A stretch of DNA of 64,000 nucleotides from Lucinisca nassula (GCA_963580285.1 OY757013.1:130259027-130323026), one strand, 5' to 3'. Positions 21,408-31,439 are shown, numbered from the stretch's first letter. Translations and numbers: made by a program. Notes: a model not told the origin generated them from the sequence alone.

Positions 21408-21941
21408 AATCCAGATATGCTATCAGAGTCCCCACTCTTGCAAAATCTTACGTGAATCACGCAAAGAAATTAAAAATCACGCACAATATTTTTTGTGGGG
21501 CATATTACGCACGCCCAATAATGACTGGGGGTGAATCGCCGATTCGCTGAATAGATTTTGGAAAACCCGCAGACTTGAATCCCGCATATGGCTTGACTAC
21601 CGTATGGGACAGGATAAAATAAATAGTTTTTTTAGTGTCCGAAAGCATAGAATGACAAAAAATATTTTTTTTTTCTGTTGTAGCAAAATTAAGATTGGGT
21701 GGATAGGAAAAACTTGCTACTTTGTTTGCCTTTTTTTTTTTGGCTTACTGCACCCACAGTTAATCTGCTTAGTATACATATCAGTCAGACCGACTGCAAC
21801 TATTTAAAGATAGTTTGGAGGCCTTCGATAAAAATAGATGTGATTGACAGCAACTAAGGGAGGCAACTACTATACGATCACCGTATATAACGGTATATGA
21901 TGGATCTCAGTTCGTTTGATGTAGTTTTCAGTATTACTATT
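21408..21941. other. No gene recognised
   Basis: Nothing matched. A TATA-like ACTATTTAAAGATAG and an ACCGTATATAACGGTATATG near-palindrome (21882-21900) were seen without supporting context. Confidence 0.35.
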
Positions 21942-22024
21942 ATGTTTGTGTTTCTTTCCCTTTGGTGTCACTTATGGGAGCTGTGATTAATTGTATCGAT
22001 TCCTGATCATTGCCTTCTCATCTA
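21942..22024 (+). mobile_element. Penelope-like 3' UTR fragment
   Basis: GTGTTTCTTTCCCTTTGGTG, TTATGGGAGCTGTGATTAATT and CGATTCCTGATCATTGCC match the extreme 3' part of the retroelement UTR seen at 33780-33870, 35030-35090 and 58530-58600. Confidence 0.65.
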
Positions 22025-22236
22025 ATTTACTACTGTAAACACTCATCGATCTTTTATTGATATGGTCACCGTTCCAGTTCCAACGAATGAAAATCCTCGT
22101 CACTATTCGGCCATTTTTGCATGCGGCAGTGACAAACTCCTGTAACCTGTCGAATAACCGATTGTAAGTCAATTTTCTCTGGTTAAACGAGTCAACAAGT
22201 TCTTCAACACACAGCGGAAAGCAGATGGACATGTGT

Positions 22237-22548
22237 TCTTCCAAATGGCTAGATGTCACCTTTGAAGTAAACTGACCACCGAAATAAGCGGAATGTAAAC
22301 AAGCATGCTGAAAAATGACTGCACGACCATGTTGATGATATATAAAGGGGGACATTCTTAAAAATAATATTTTTCACATTACTGATCAATAGCCAGTGGT
22401 TTGTTTGGTATAACTACAAGTTCCTGTAGTATTTCCAAATGGCTTGATGTCACCTTTGAAATAAACCGATCACGGAAATAAGCGGCATGTAAACAAACAT
22501 GCTGAAAAATGACTGCACGGCCATGTTGATCATATATAAAGGGGGACA
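22237..22548. repeat. Two ~115-bp direct repeats with a TATA-like motif
   Basis: 22237-22352 and 22428-22545 share AAATGGCTAGATGTCACC, GAAATAAGCGG, ATGTAAACAAGCATGCTG and ATATATAAAGGGGGACATT. The minus-strand 122-codon frame 21987-22355 overlaps the first copy (contains EELVDSFNQRKLTYNRLFD). I do not recognise it and cannot exclude that it is coding. Confidence 0.5.
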
Positions 22549-22582
22549 TTAAAAAAAAAAAAAAGATTTTTCACACTAGTGA

Positions 22583-23265
22583 ACTGAACAACCTGTTAAA
22601 GAATTAGCCTATTTTACATTTGTTAGACCGAAATTTGAATATGCCTCCACCTTGTGGTGCCCCCATACAAAGAAAAATATAGATCAGATTGAAATGGTTC
22701 AAAGGCAGGCCGCACAATGGGTTACAAACAGATATTCCTCACATGATAGCGTTTCTGCGATGCTGAGCAACCTCGGTTGGCATTCCCTCGAGTATCATCG
22801 TTACGATTCACGTCTTGCGTTGTTTTACAAAATAGAGTACGGCCTTGTTGCAGTGTCAATGCCTTCATATTTTGAGCGTCCCAGGAAAATCACTTGCCAC
22901 ACCCCTCAAAATCCGTTAGGTTTCCGACTGGTATATGCATCTGCCGATTGTTATAGGCGTTCATTCTTTCCGATGACGGTTGTTTTGTGGAATAGGCTCC
23001 CTGCAGAAATTGCTCTTTTAGATGATCTTGAGTCCTTCAACAGAGAAGTGAGAAGGATCAACCACTCAAGGCTATAGAAAGTAACATTGTTTTAAACCTG
23101 CTTTTAATCTCACTCTTACTAACACTCTATAACACCGTTATCTTTTTTCATTCCTCACTATCACTCTTTTAATTCTCACTATATTTTTTTTACTTTTTAT
23201 TCTCGCATGCATCCCTGTGCAAAATACTCAGAAATGAGGGTGCAGCAGTATAAACAGATAGATAG
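22583..23265 (+). pseudogene. LINE ORF2 C-terminus with 3' UTR, 5'-truncated copy
   Basis: An uninterrupted frame 22583-23077 encodes about 164 residues: AYFTFVRPKFEYASTLWCP, NIDQIEMVQRQAAQWVTNRY, SMPSYFERPRK, SFFPMTVVLWNRLP and a basic end. These are the conserved last blocks of a non-LTR retrotransposon reverse transcriptase. No catalytic domain is present, so it is a truncated insertion, but the absence of stops and frameshifts makes it younger than the copies at 16640 and 17285. The 3' UTR ends in a GATA-type tail (CAGATAGATAG, 23255-23265). Confidence 0.85.
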
Positions 23266-23274
23266 TTCCTCTTG

Positions 23275-24105
23275 AATTAAGGACAACTCGCCCCACGTTC
23301 AAAAGACAACTCGCCCCATTTCAAAAGACAACTCGCCCTACATTCAAAAGACAACTCGCCCCACATTCAAAAGACAACTCGCCCTAAGAAAATCGCTCCA
23401 TCTTTACACATTCTGCACTATATACATTTAAATGTAGAGAAAAAAGAGTTAAAAGTAGCTAGCTATAATTTTGGTTGGGCGATTTAGAAATTAGTACAAC
23501 TATCCAAAGTCTGATGGTCTGCCTATCTACCTAGATGAATAAAGCACACACTGAATGACTGGTGCGTTATAATCTCTGTACGTTGTTCTCTGTATGTTGT
23601 TCTTTACTCATCCATAGGCTAACATGACAGGTCGTCCATTAAGAAATAAGTTTTACTTTACTTTGCATTATCCCTGATTTATAAATGCTTTTAAGGGCAG
23701 ACTGCGACGAAACCGAAGTGAATTGATTTTCGCATCTGCCCGAAATAACGTGTAAATCCGCGGTAATACAAAAAGTAAGACAAATTATTTTGATTGTAAC
23801 ATGGCAAGAAAGGTGAATTTGAAATCTTAAGGTCGTTTTCTAAAGAAATATTTTGCAGGGAATCGGCAGGGATACAGTTGACTTATCCCGAATGCTACGC
23901 AGCTGAATTAAGTCTGGGGAGGGTATCTTTACCCTGGGGCGAGTTTTCTTAACGGTGGAGCGAGTTGTCTTTTGGATGAGGGGCGAGTTGTCTTTACCTT
24001 GGGTGAGTTGTCTTTTGAACGTGGGGCGAGTTGTCTTGGGGCGAGATTTACGTGGGGCGAGTTGTCTTGGGGCGAGTTGTCTTTGGGGCGAGTTGTCCTG
24101 AACCC
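23275..24105. mobile_element. Fold-back element with tandem-repeat ends (Mutator-like?)
   Basis: Perfect 9-bp target duplication TTCCTCTTG (23266-23274, 24106-24114). The outermost inverted repeats contain AGGACAACTCGCCCC / GGGGCGAGTTGTCCT. Each end is a minisatellite: five copies of GACAACTCGCCCC spaced by about 8 bp on the left (23281-23395), seven inverted copies on the right (23937-24098). The middle (about 540 bp) has no gene. A 9-bp duplication points to Mutator-like transposition; the class is inferred. It sits immediately after the tail of the preceding LINE. Confidence 0.85.
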
Positions 24106-24114
24106 TTCCTCTTG

Positions 24115-24740
24115 CCTTTCAGACTCCAATTCTGAGATTTACTCAGTTTGTGATGTTTGTATATCAATTGTCCCTATTACTTATAAATATGTAGAAAAGC
24201 ATATTTTATGTAAAACTGCCGCTGATATTTTACAATGATTCGAAATTCAAAGGACATTTTCTCAAAGATTCTGTATTATCGCGAAAATATATGACATTTT
24301 CCATCCGTCCAAGAAACCACGTTTATTTTTGTTATATATTCAAACCGTTTATTTGCAATCAATACTTAAAATATACGGAATTAAATAGTCAAACATACCT
24401 GTAAAACTCTTAGTCCCTTCGCGAGAATATTACACAACAAGGTGGAAAGGTGCATCCTGCAGAAGGTCAAACATCCAAATGAAGGCGCGAGAGTGCGTGA
24501 TAATCTCGACACCAATATGGGTAAATTTTAGAAAGGCATCCACTGAATCATACACTCACCGAGTATGACCTCCTACTGAGGACTCGTTTTGATTAGCATT
24601 TTTTATGCGTTTTATGAAGATTTGAATATTTTCAGAGGGTTCGAGATTTTTGTCAAATGAGCCGTCCTCAGTTGATAATGGTGTCCTCATTTGTTGATGA
24701 TATTAGAAGTTCTTGTCCTCATTTGGCAGTGCTTACAACC
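24115..24740. other. No gene recognised
   Basis: AT-rich sequence with no domain-bearing frame or repeat match. Confidence 0.4.
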
Positions 24741-24966
24741 CCCCCCCCCACACACACACACACACACTTATGCAAGCATTCATGCACACATACATGCATG
24801 TATGCATGCACTCACACATGCATGCACGCATTCATAAACACTCATGCATGCATGTTCATATGCCACACACACACATGCCTTTGGTGATGGCCCTTGAAAA
24901 AAGTTAGCATTTAGGGGCAAAGATATGGTTGGGGGCATTGTGTTTTACAATTACCATTTCTAGTTA
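24741..24966. repeat. CA microsatellite plus left copy of a 200-bp duplication
   Basis: A (CA)n run, then CTTATGCAAGCATTCATGC through ACAATTACCATTTCTAGTTA. The part 24767-24966 matches 26112-26311 almost exactly (offset 1345). Confidence 0.9.
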
Positions 24967-25580
24967 TGGCCCTTTGTCATTTTGGTTATTTGTACATTGT
25001 ACCTCTGTATGCTTTGTGATGCACAGCATAACTTTAGAACCGAGAATGCTAGGGTTTTGAAATTTCATAGATGGATTCCTCATTGAAAATTAGCTGACAC
25101 GTAATTTTATCTTATCCGGATTATATACCTTTTCAAGAGTAATTGCCCTTTGATTTTTTAAATAAAATCTTGTAAGCAAAATATTTCAAAATCTATAAAA
25201 AGCCAGAGCCTTGAAAGTTAGTGAATGGATTGGTGGGGATGGGCAGATGACCTGATTAACTTTTGACTAAATTCGGAGATATACTTAATGAGTTATGGGC
25301 CTTTGTCACCTTTGGTATTTGTACATTGTATGTTTTTTTATGCGTAGCATAATTTAACAACTGTGTGCCAGTGTAGTGGATAGAGTGATGAACAACGAAT
25401 CAGATTGTCGACTATAAATCAGATGGTCGAGTGTACAAACTTCGCTGGAGGAATGGAATTTTTTTCTTAATTTTCTTGTTGTTTTTTTTTTTGTGTGTTT
25501 TTTTTTTTCAAAAACACACATACACAGTTATTATCCCCCTCGCAAAGTTGGTAGGGGGTGGGGATATTTCATTTGTCCTG
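24967..25580. repeat. Diverged ~300-bp units, no gene
   Basis: TGGCCCTTTGTCATTTTGG ... TTTGTACATTGTA ... GCATAACTTTAGAACC recurs loosely near 25295-25360 (GGGCCTTTGTCACCTTTGG, TTTGTACATTGTATG), indicating two units of a decayed tandem repeat. No coding evidence. Confidence 0.5.
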
Positions 25581-25581
25581 T

Positions 25582-25700
25582 ACATACATACATACATACA
25601 TACATACATACATACATACATACATACATACATACATACATACATACATACATGCATACATACATACATACATACATACATACATACATACATACATACA
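25582..25700. repeat. (CATA)n microsatellite, ~115 bp
   Basis: Nearly perfect CATA repeat with a single CATG at about 25652. All six frames are open here, producing spurious Tyr/Ile/His/Thr frames on both strands. Confidence 0.98.
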
Positions 25701-26042
25701 CATGCACGCATGTAGACTTACGCAAACATGCACCGTGACATGGACGCATGCAGACTTAAGCAAACATACACACATGCACTAATGTATATATGTATGCATG
25801 CTTACATGCACGCATGCACACATACATGCACACACACTCTTGCATGCACCCATGCATGCATGATGCATGCATACATGCACTCATGAATGCATACACACAC
25901 ATACATAGATACATACACATAGATGCATGTACCTTTGTGTGATTGCATGCCGACACACTAATGCATAAACGCACACGCACACTCACGCATGCATGCACGC
26001 AAGCACCCATACATGCACCCATACAGTCATGCATGCATATTT

Positions 26043-26112
<70 letters not shown>
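25701..26112. repeat. CATGCA-rich and (CA)n microsatellites
   Basis: Irregular CATGCA/CACACA sequence to about 26042, then about 35 CA dinucleotides to 26112. The long His/Thr or Cys/Val frames have no coding meaning. Confidence 0.95.
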
Positions 26113-26114
<2 letters not shown>

Positions 26115-26311
26115 ATGCAAGCATTCATGCACACATACATGCATGTATGCATGCACTTACACATGCATGCACGCATTCATAAACACTCATGCATGCATGT
26201 TCATATGCCACACACACACATGCCTTTGGTGATGGCCCTTGGAAAAAGTTAGCATTTAGGGGCAAACATATGGTTGGGGGCATTGTGTTTTACAATTACC
26301 ATTTCTAGTTA
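26112..26311. repeat. Right copy of the 200-bp duplication
   Basis: Matches 24767-24966 with a few substitutions (for example CACTTACACATG for CACTCACACATG). The duplication is bounded on the left by CA repeats in both copies. Confidence 0.9.
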
Positions 26312-26755
26312 CATGTATTATTATTTTTAATGTAGCGCCTCTTCTGTCGTGTTGCTTTGTTCCGGAGACTTTTAAACCGTTTATGCGCAAAAATAGCTGA
26401 TTTTGAAATCATGGTTAAAAAGTTAATTAAAAATGAAAATACTGAATCGAGTAATCTGCAGTTCGTTCATGAGTGCTAGAATATGAATATGTTATGATAC
26501 TTGTAATTCGTAAAGAAATAAAAGGCAGATAACACTGTCACGAATATTGTTTTGTTTTGTGATTTCCTCTTTTTTGTGGGGTTTGGTGGTTATTATATGG
26601 TAAAATATCGACTCCGTAACCCGTATTATTAATTGACTATCCTGTATTGTTCTTAGGTCATCTGTATTAACACTGAGGTCAAAGTCAATAATAATGTTTT
26701 TACTGGTGTTAATTAATAAAATTGTCATTAATCAAGTAATTTCGTATTGGTCAAG
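26312..26755. other. No gene recognised
   Basis: AT-rich; no match. Confidence 0.4.
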
Positions 26756-26829
26756 TTACAGGCCCTCGGTCTGCTGTAATGGCCTCGGCCTTCGGCATCG
26801 GGCCTATACAGCACACCTGGGACCTGTAA
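26756..26829. repeat. Fold-back hairpin (TTACAGG...CCTGTAA)
   Basis: TTACAGGCCC...GTCTGCTGTAATGGCC pairs imperfectly with GGGCCTATACAGCAC...CCTGTAA around CTCGGCCTTCGGCATC. Probably a small MITE. Confidence 0.6.
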
Positions 26830-26873
26830 GTGGGCCAATATGAACAATACTTGAATAATAACATTATATTATT

Positions 26874-27949
26874 GCACGACCCGCAGAAAAAGCGACCGAC
26901 TGAAGTCGGTTGATTTTCTAAGAGTGTCCTAAAATTACCGTGTCATTCTGTCAGTCTGTCATTCTGTCTGTCCGTCCGTAACCCGTTTGTGAAAATTGGT
27001 AATAGTGACTTAACCGCTTGGAATATTAAAACAATTTTTGGCATACTGATAGATATCAATGAGATCTAACCAATGAACTTGCGAAATATTACATTCCATT
27101 TAGTATAGCCTCGCCGAGGCGATAAATGTGAACAGTTCGAACTGCTTTTCCTCGGAAACCGTTGGGCCGATTGAAGTCAAATTTCATATGGAGCCTCTAT
27201 GGGATGGGGGAAACCAAAATTTGCTAATGGGGTCCAGGTCACATGACCAAAATGGCCGCAAGCCATATATGGGATGTCTGTCTGTCCGTCCGTAACCCGT
27301 CTGTGAAAATTGGTGATAGTGACTTAACCGCTTGGAATATTTAAACAATTTTTGGCATACTGATAGATATCAATGAGATCTAACCAATGGACTTGCGAAA
27401 TATTACATTCCATATAGTATAGCCTCGCCGAGGCGAAAAATGTGAAAATTTTCGAACCGCTTCTCCTCGGAAACCGTTGGGCCGATCTAAGTCAAATTTC
27501 ATATGAAGCCTCTATGGGATGGGGGAAACAAAAATTTGCTCATGGGGTCCAGGTCACATGACCAAAATGGCCGCCAAGCCATATATGGTAAAAACCCTTC
27601 AAAAATAGTCTTCTCCAGAACCATTGGGCAGATTTCCACGAAACTAAATAGCATCTGGGACGTAGGCCCATCATAAATTGCTAAAATAGTGACCCTGGCT
27701 TGACCTTGACCTTCTTTGTGCCTAGGTCAAACTTTGACACATATGCTTTTGTATTGGAAAAGTGAGAATGCATTTAATCCTGCAAACGATTCAGAATACA
27801 GTACTAAAGTATAAGATATATTTTTGCTCCTTACAATAAGGCGCATTTATTGGGGGAACCGTTTTAGGTCCAGGTCACATGACCAAAATGGCCGCCCTTA
27901 CCCATATATGGTAACACTCATAAAGCTATAAGCATCCGGCGGGTCGTGC
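26874..27949. mobile_element. Element K1 with inverted ends GCACGACCCGC
   Basis: Left GCACGACCCGC and right GCGGGTCGTGC are perfect inverted ends. Just inside the left end is a palindrome CCGACTGAAGTCGG. The body has two ~307-bp tandem units (26960-27265 and 27268-27575), each with TCTGTCCGTCCGTAACCCG, TAGTATAGCCTCGCCGAGGC and TGGGGTCCAGGTCACATGACC. No coding capacity. A second copy (46224-46772 plus 52309-52770) is broken by a large insertion. Confidence 0.8.
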
Positions 27950-28032
27950 ACTTCAGCTGAAGCGCTGGTTTATCATACAATAATCAATATCCGAGACTGT
28001 AACCGAACACAACTCTAATACTAAGGCCATTC

Positions 28033-28042
28033 GATATAAACG
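28033..28042 (+). promoter_or_regulatory. Possible TATA-like box upstream of the methyltransferase-like gene
   Basis: GATATAAACG about 30-40 bp upstream of the start codon of the 28069 ORF and 80-90 bp downstream of the K1 element end. Position is plausible only if the 5' UTR is very short. Weak evidence. Confidence 0.2.
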
Positions 28043-28068
28043 TTTAAACATCTTTAGTAAAGGTTTTA

Positions 28069-28983
28069 ATGTTAAATAAAATGGGACGGATGCTGTTGTG
28101 TTTAGTACTCTGTATGGGTATTTGCGGCTTTATTCTCCTTTTCGCGATTACAATGAAATCAGGAGGGAACTTTCATGCTGTTTTTAAGTTGGAAACCACC
28201 AGTATACTATCCAAAAATAGTATTAACCGTGCTCAATTGAGAGACTTTGAACAAAAAGTCCGACTCAGTTTTGTCCCGTTCTCGCCTACGTTCACAAGCA
28301 TTGAAAAAGATGACTATGAACGGTGTGTGGCCGACCTACCAAAAAACAGAAAAAAAGACAGAGAGGAATTTCGAACGAGCAAGGCCCGTACAAGTAAGCC
28401 TTATATAAAAGAACTCTCGTATTTAACAAACGACTCTATTGTGTTAGAGATAGGTGGTAATCTTGGCCATGCTGCAGAAATGATCCTTAGTTTATACGGA
28501 TCAAAACTCATTACACTAGAGCCGGTAGAAAGATTTGCAAAAGCATTGAACGAAGCATTTAAAGACGAAGAAAACGTTTTGGCCCTAAATTTTGGTTTGG
28601 GAAAAACAACGGAGGAAATTCGCGTCAACATAAAAGGTACAAGAGGTGTCGGAACATCAGCATATTCAAATAAAGCAGGAAACACATCCATTATTATTGT
28701 TAATACTATCGAATTCCTATTACAAGTTGGAATTATGGAGAATGAGCTCGACTTGATTTTGATAAATCGTGAAGGGTGCGAATTTGATGTGCTTGAGGCG
28801 ATTATATCTACCGCATTGGTAAGAAAATTTAAACATATCGAGTTTCAGGCTCACGACTTGCCTCTTGTGAAAAACATTTATGAACGCTACTGTCAGATAG
28901 AAGAACTCCTGACTCGAACGCATGTGCAAACGTACCGCTTTCTGTTTATTTGGGAACACTGGACACGTAAAGATTTGCTGTAG
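28069..28983 (+). CDS. Membrane-anchored FkbM-type methyltransferase-like protein, single exon
   Basis: Intact frame of 304 residues, the longest in the window. Residues 9-27 (LLCLVLCMGICGFILLFAI) form a likely signal-anchor membrane helix after a short basic N-terminus, suggesting a type II Golgi/ER or secretory protein. A SAM-dependent methyltransferase fold follows: motif I VLEIGGNLGH at 125-134, acidic motif LEP at 150-152, and an FkbM signature region LDLILINREGCEFDVLEAI at 227-245 that parallels the family's KIDVEG.E..VL. The usual Asp of that motif is Asn233 here, so catalysis is uncertain. The second ATG (28081) has a better initiation context (AAAATGG) than the first and would give 300 residues. 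Intronless and hemmed in by repeats; it could be a retrocopy or a member of a lineage-expanded family. Substrate unknown. Confidence 0.75.
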   Translation: MLNKMGRMLLCLVLCMGICGFILLFAITMKSGGNFHAVFKLETTSILSKNSINRAQLRDFEQKVRLSFVPFSPTFTSIEKDDYERCVADLPKNRKKDREEFRTSKARTSKPYIKELSYLTNDSIVLEIGGNLGHAAEMILSLYGSKLITLEPVERFAKALNEAFKDEENVLALNFGLGKTTEEIRVNIKGTRGVGTSAYSNKAGNTSIIIVNTIEFLLQVGIMENELDLILINREGCEFDVLEAIISTALVRKFKHIEFQAHDLPLVKNIYERYCQIEELLTRTHVQTYRFLFIWEHWTRKDLL

Positions 28984-28995
28984 AAGGAGACATCT

Positions 28996-29330
28996 CGAAA
29001 ACACGCCTATATAAATATTACCCCCTTGAACCCCACTTTTATATAGTGAAACTGGGGGTTTGCAGGGGTAAACCTTATTTTTCTTATTTCTGCTCTAAAA
29101 AATAGATTGTTGGTTCACGTTAGTACCGCCTCATCAACCTTATTTTTCTTATTTCTTCTCAAAAATATAGATGGTGGGTATTCGTTAGAACCGCCTCGAT
29201 GAGGCGGTTCTAACGCGTACCCACAATCTATATTTTGAGCAACAATAAGAAATATATCACATGTTTTTCATCTTATATTTTGATTTTTTTTCGGCGGTAA
29301 AGTTTACAATGTATATGTAAAGGCGTGTTT
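28996..29330. mobile_element. Palindrome-core MITE P1, in the gene's 3' flank
   Basis: Starts CGAAAACACGCCTATA 13 bp after the stop codon and ends TGTAAAGGCGTGTTT. The core 29165-29234 is a near-perfect palindrome (GTTAGAACCGCCTCGATGAG / GGCGGTTCTAAC). The methyltransferase-like transcript probably ends within or reads into this element. Confidence 0.8.
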
Positions 29331-29747
29331 AATTAATCATGCAGCCAAAAGACCAACAAAAACGTTCATGGGTATGATTCAAAGTAGAACTGTTCAATAC
29401 AATGGATGACCAGGTCTGTCAAAACCAAAAACAAAGTGTTCGCATTGATTAAATACTAGCACGTCCGTGTATTGAACACCCATATTAACCACTATTTAAC
29501 TAGACTAAACTAGATTTTTTTACGGCGGTAAAGTTTACAATGTATATGTATAGGCGTGTTTAATTAATCATGCAGCCAAAAGACCAACAAAAACGTTCAT
29601 GGGTATGATTCAAAGTAGAACTGTTCAATACAATGGATGACCAGGTCTGTCAAAACCAAAAACAAAGTGTTCGCATTGATTAAATACTAGCACGTCCGTG
29701 TATTGAACACCCATATTAACCACTATTCAACTAGACTAAACTGGGGC
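29286..29747 (+). repeat. Two tandem ~231-bp units
   Basis: CGGCGGTAAAGTTTACAATG at 29292 and again at 29523; the units run through CATGCAGCCAAAAGACCAAC, GGATGACCAGGTCTGTC and CACGTCCGTGTATTGAACACC and differ at only a few bases. A third, more diverged copy is at 30276-30530. They join the MITE to the gene-tail copy. Confidence 0.85.
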
Positions 29748-29916
29748 AAATTTAAACATACATTGTGTATCGAGTTTCAGACTCACGACTTGCCTCTTGT
29801 GAAAAACATTGATGAACGCTACTGTCAGATAGAAGAACTCCTGACCCGAACGCATGTGCAAACGTACCGCTTTCTGTTTATTTGGGAACACTGGACACGT
29901 AAAGATTTGCTGTAGA
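29748..29916 (+). pseudogene. Duplicated 3' end of the methyltransferase-like gene
   Basis: Matches the last ~54 codons of the 28069 gene (from about residue 253 to the stop), followed by the same 3' flank and MITE start. Differences include an 8-bp insertion near 29760 (ACATTGTG), Ala261 to Thr and Tyr271 to Asp. The rest of the gene is absent; the copy starts abruptly after the second 231-bp unit. A partial duplication, not a functional gene. Confidence 0.9.
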
Positions 29917-29927
29917 AGGAGACATCT

Positions 29928-30312
29928 CGAAAACACGCCTATATAAATCTTATCCCCTTGAACCCCACTTTTATATAGTAAAACTGGGGGTTTGCAGGGG
30001 TAAACCTTATTTTTTTTATTTCTGCTCTAAATTATAGATTGTGGTGATAATTTTTTTCTAATTTCTGCTCAAAATCTAGATTGTGCGTACACGTAAGAAC
30101 CGCCTCTACCCACACTCTATACTTTGAGCAGAAATAAAAAAAAAATATCCTTCTTACTTCTGCTCTAAAATATAGATTGTGGGTACTCGTTAGAACCGCC
30201 ACGATGAAATAAGAAAAATGTCACAACTTTTCGTCTTAAATTATGATTTTTTTTTTTTTTTTTTTTTTTGCGGCGGTAAAGGTTACGATGTATTTGTATA
30301 AGCCTGTTTTCG
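29928..30312. mobile_element. Palindrome-core MITE P2, rearranged
   Basis: Starts CGAAAACACGCCTAT after the duplicated gene tail and ends TATAAGCCTGTTTTCG. Its palindromic core is broken into several partial arms (30075-30200) and it contains a T homopolymer at about 30247-30269. Confidence 0.7.
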
Positions 30313-30530
30313 TAATGGCATTAATTAGGCATGCGGTCAACAGACCAACAAAAACGTTCATGAGTATGATTCGAAGTAGAACTGTTCAATACAATGGATG
30401 ACCAGGTCTATCAAAACCAAAATCAAAGTGTTCGCATTGATTAAAATACTATGTCAACATGATAGCACGTCCGTGAATTGAACACCCCAGGCCTATTAAC
30501 CCCACTTTAACTAGAGAAAACTGGGGTTTA
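30276..30530 (+). repeat. Third, diverged copy of the 231-bp unit
   Basis: GCGGCGGTAAAGGTTACGATG through GGATGACCAGGTCTATC and AGCACGTCCGTGAATTGAAC; shows small insertions relative to the 29286-29747 pair, so it predates their duplication. Confidence 0.75.
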
Positions 30531-30534
30531 CAGA

Positions 30535-30665
30535 GCATATATTAGTTTGATCATTTTTGCTCTACGACATAGGTTGTGGGTACTCGTTAGGACCGCCTCG
30601 GGGGGGGGGGGGGGGGGGGGCGGCTCTAACGGTTACCCGCAATATATGTTTGGAATATACATAAG
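30535..30665. mobile_element. MITE palindrome core with a G homopolymer at its centre
   Basis: GTGGGTACTCGTTAGGACCG...CGGCTCTAACGGTTACCCGC is the P-family core, but the centre is a run of about 20 G (30601-30620). Confidence 0.7.
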
Positions 30666-30954
30666 AAAAATATCTCAAATTCATTTTCTTAAGGGGAATT
30701 AGAACACCTGGCAGATTTTGCCGCCATTTTTCAAAGGGAGACAACTTTCGGGACTTCCTGTTTGCTTTTCTATAGGCTCAGTCCCCCTGAAAAAAGGGGT
30801 CTAATATTTCCTCCTCAGGAAAATAGCTTCTGGAGATTAGAAAGAATGATCTATGTCACACGGATGTGTTATCGTAACGTAACTTTGCTTGGAAAACGTC
30901 TTTAATTATTTATTTTTTTACCATTCATGTTCTTGTCACATTCATTGCTTTTTA
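30666..30954. other. No gene recognised
   Basis: Contains a short purine/pyrimidine-rich stretch; nothing supportable. Confidence 0.35.
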
Positions 30955-31312
30955 TCATATGACGTCGCGTCTGAGAGTGTAATAACGTCATGTATTATTT
31001 TCGATAATCCACTGGTGGATTAAATATGCAAATTAGCTAGATACGTCCCGTAACGTTACATGTACGATGTCCTTAACGACGTTGCGTTTACTAACGGCGG
31101 AATATTGACATTTTTGTAAACAATCGTGAATAAAATGAGTTTAAAATGTCATATGATAATTTGATAAATAGAATCTTTCATTCGTGCTCATGTATTATTG
31201 AATTTATTAAACTCGTTGAGGAAAAGGGATAAAATGCTCGGCAAAGCCTCGCATTTTATCCATTTTCCTCAACTCGTTTAATAAATTCAATAATACATGA
31301 GCACTCATGTAA
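30955..31312. mobile_element. Repeat Q1 ending in a 119-bp palindrome
   Basis: ATATGACGTCGCGTCTGAGA, CGATAATCCACTGGTGGATT, CGTCCCGTAACGTTACATG and GTAAACAATCGTGAATAAAA recur at 32086-32355 and 53345-53648. This copy ends with a large palindrome (31185-31303). Confidence 0.75.
31185..31303. repeat. 119-bp near-perfect palindrome
   Basis: TGCTCATGTATTATTGAATT ... pairs with ...AATTCAATAATACATGAGCA; the inner arms are GGATAAAATGC and GCATTTTATCC around TCGGCAAAGCCTC. Stem of about 53 bp with very few mismatches. Only one arm is present in the Q2 copy. Confidence 0.9.
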
Positions 31313-31439
31313 GATCCTCTATATATACTATACTATACGTATTCTTCACTTTCCCGGAACAAACGACTTTGTAGTTCTACACGCCGCAGAGTTCTATAAA
31401 CAAAGCTTAACATAAAAATAAATTTAAAAAAAAAAAAAA

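Noticed and set aside
23281..23395. Short regularly spaced repeats resembling a CRISPR array
   Set aside because: Spacers are near-identical, the repeats recur inverted at the other end of a transposon-like unit, and the DNA is eukaryotic.
25431..26252. Several 64-118 codon frames rich in Tyr/Ile/His/Thr or Cys/Val/Met on both strands
   Set aside because: They translate CATA and CA microsatellites; every frame is open because the repeats lack stops.
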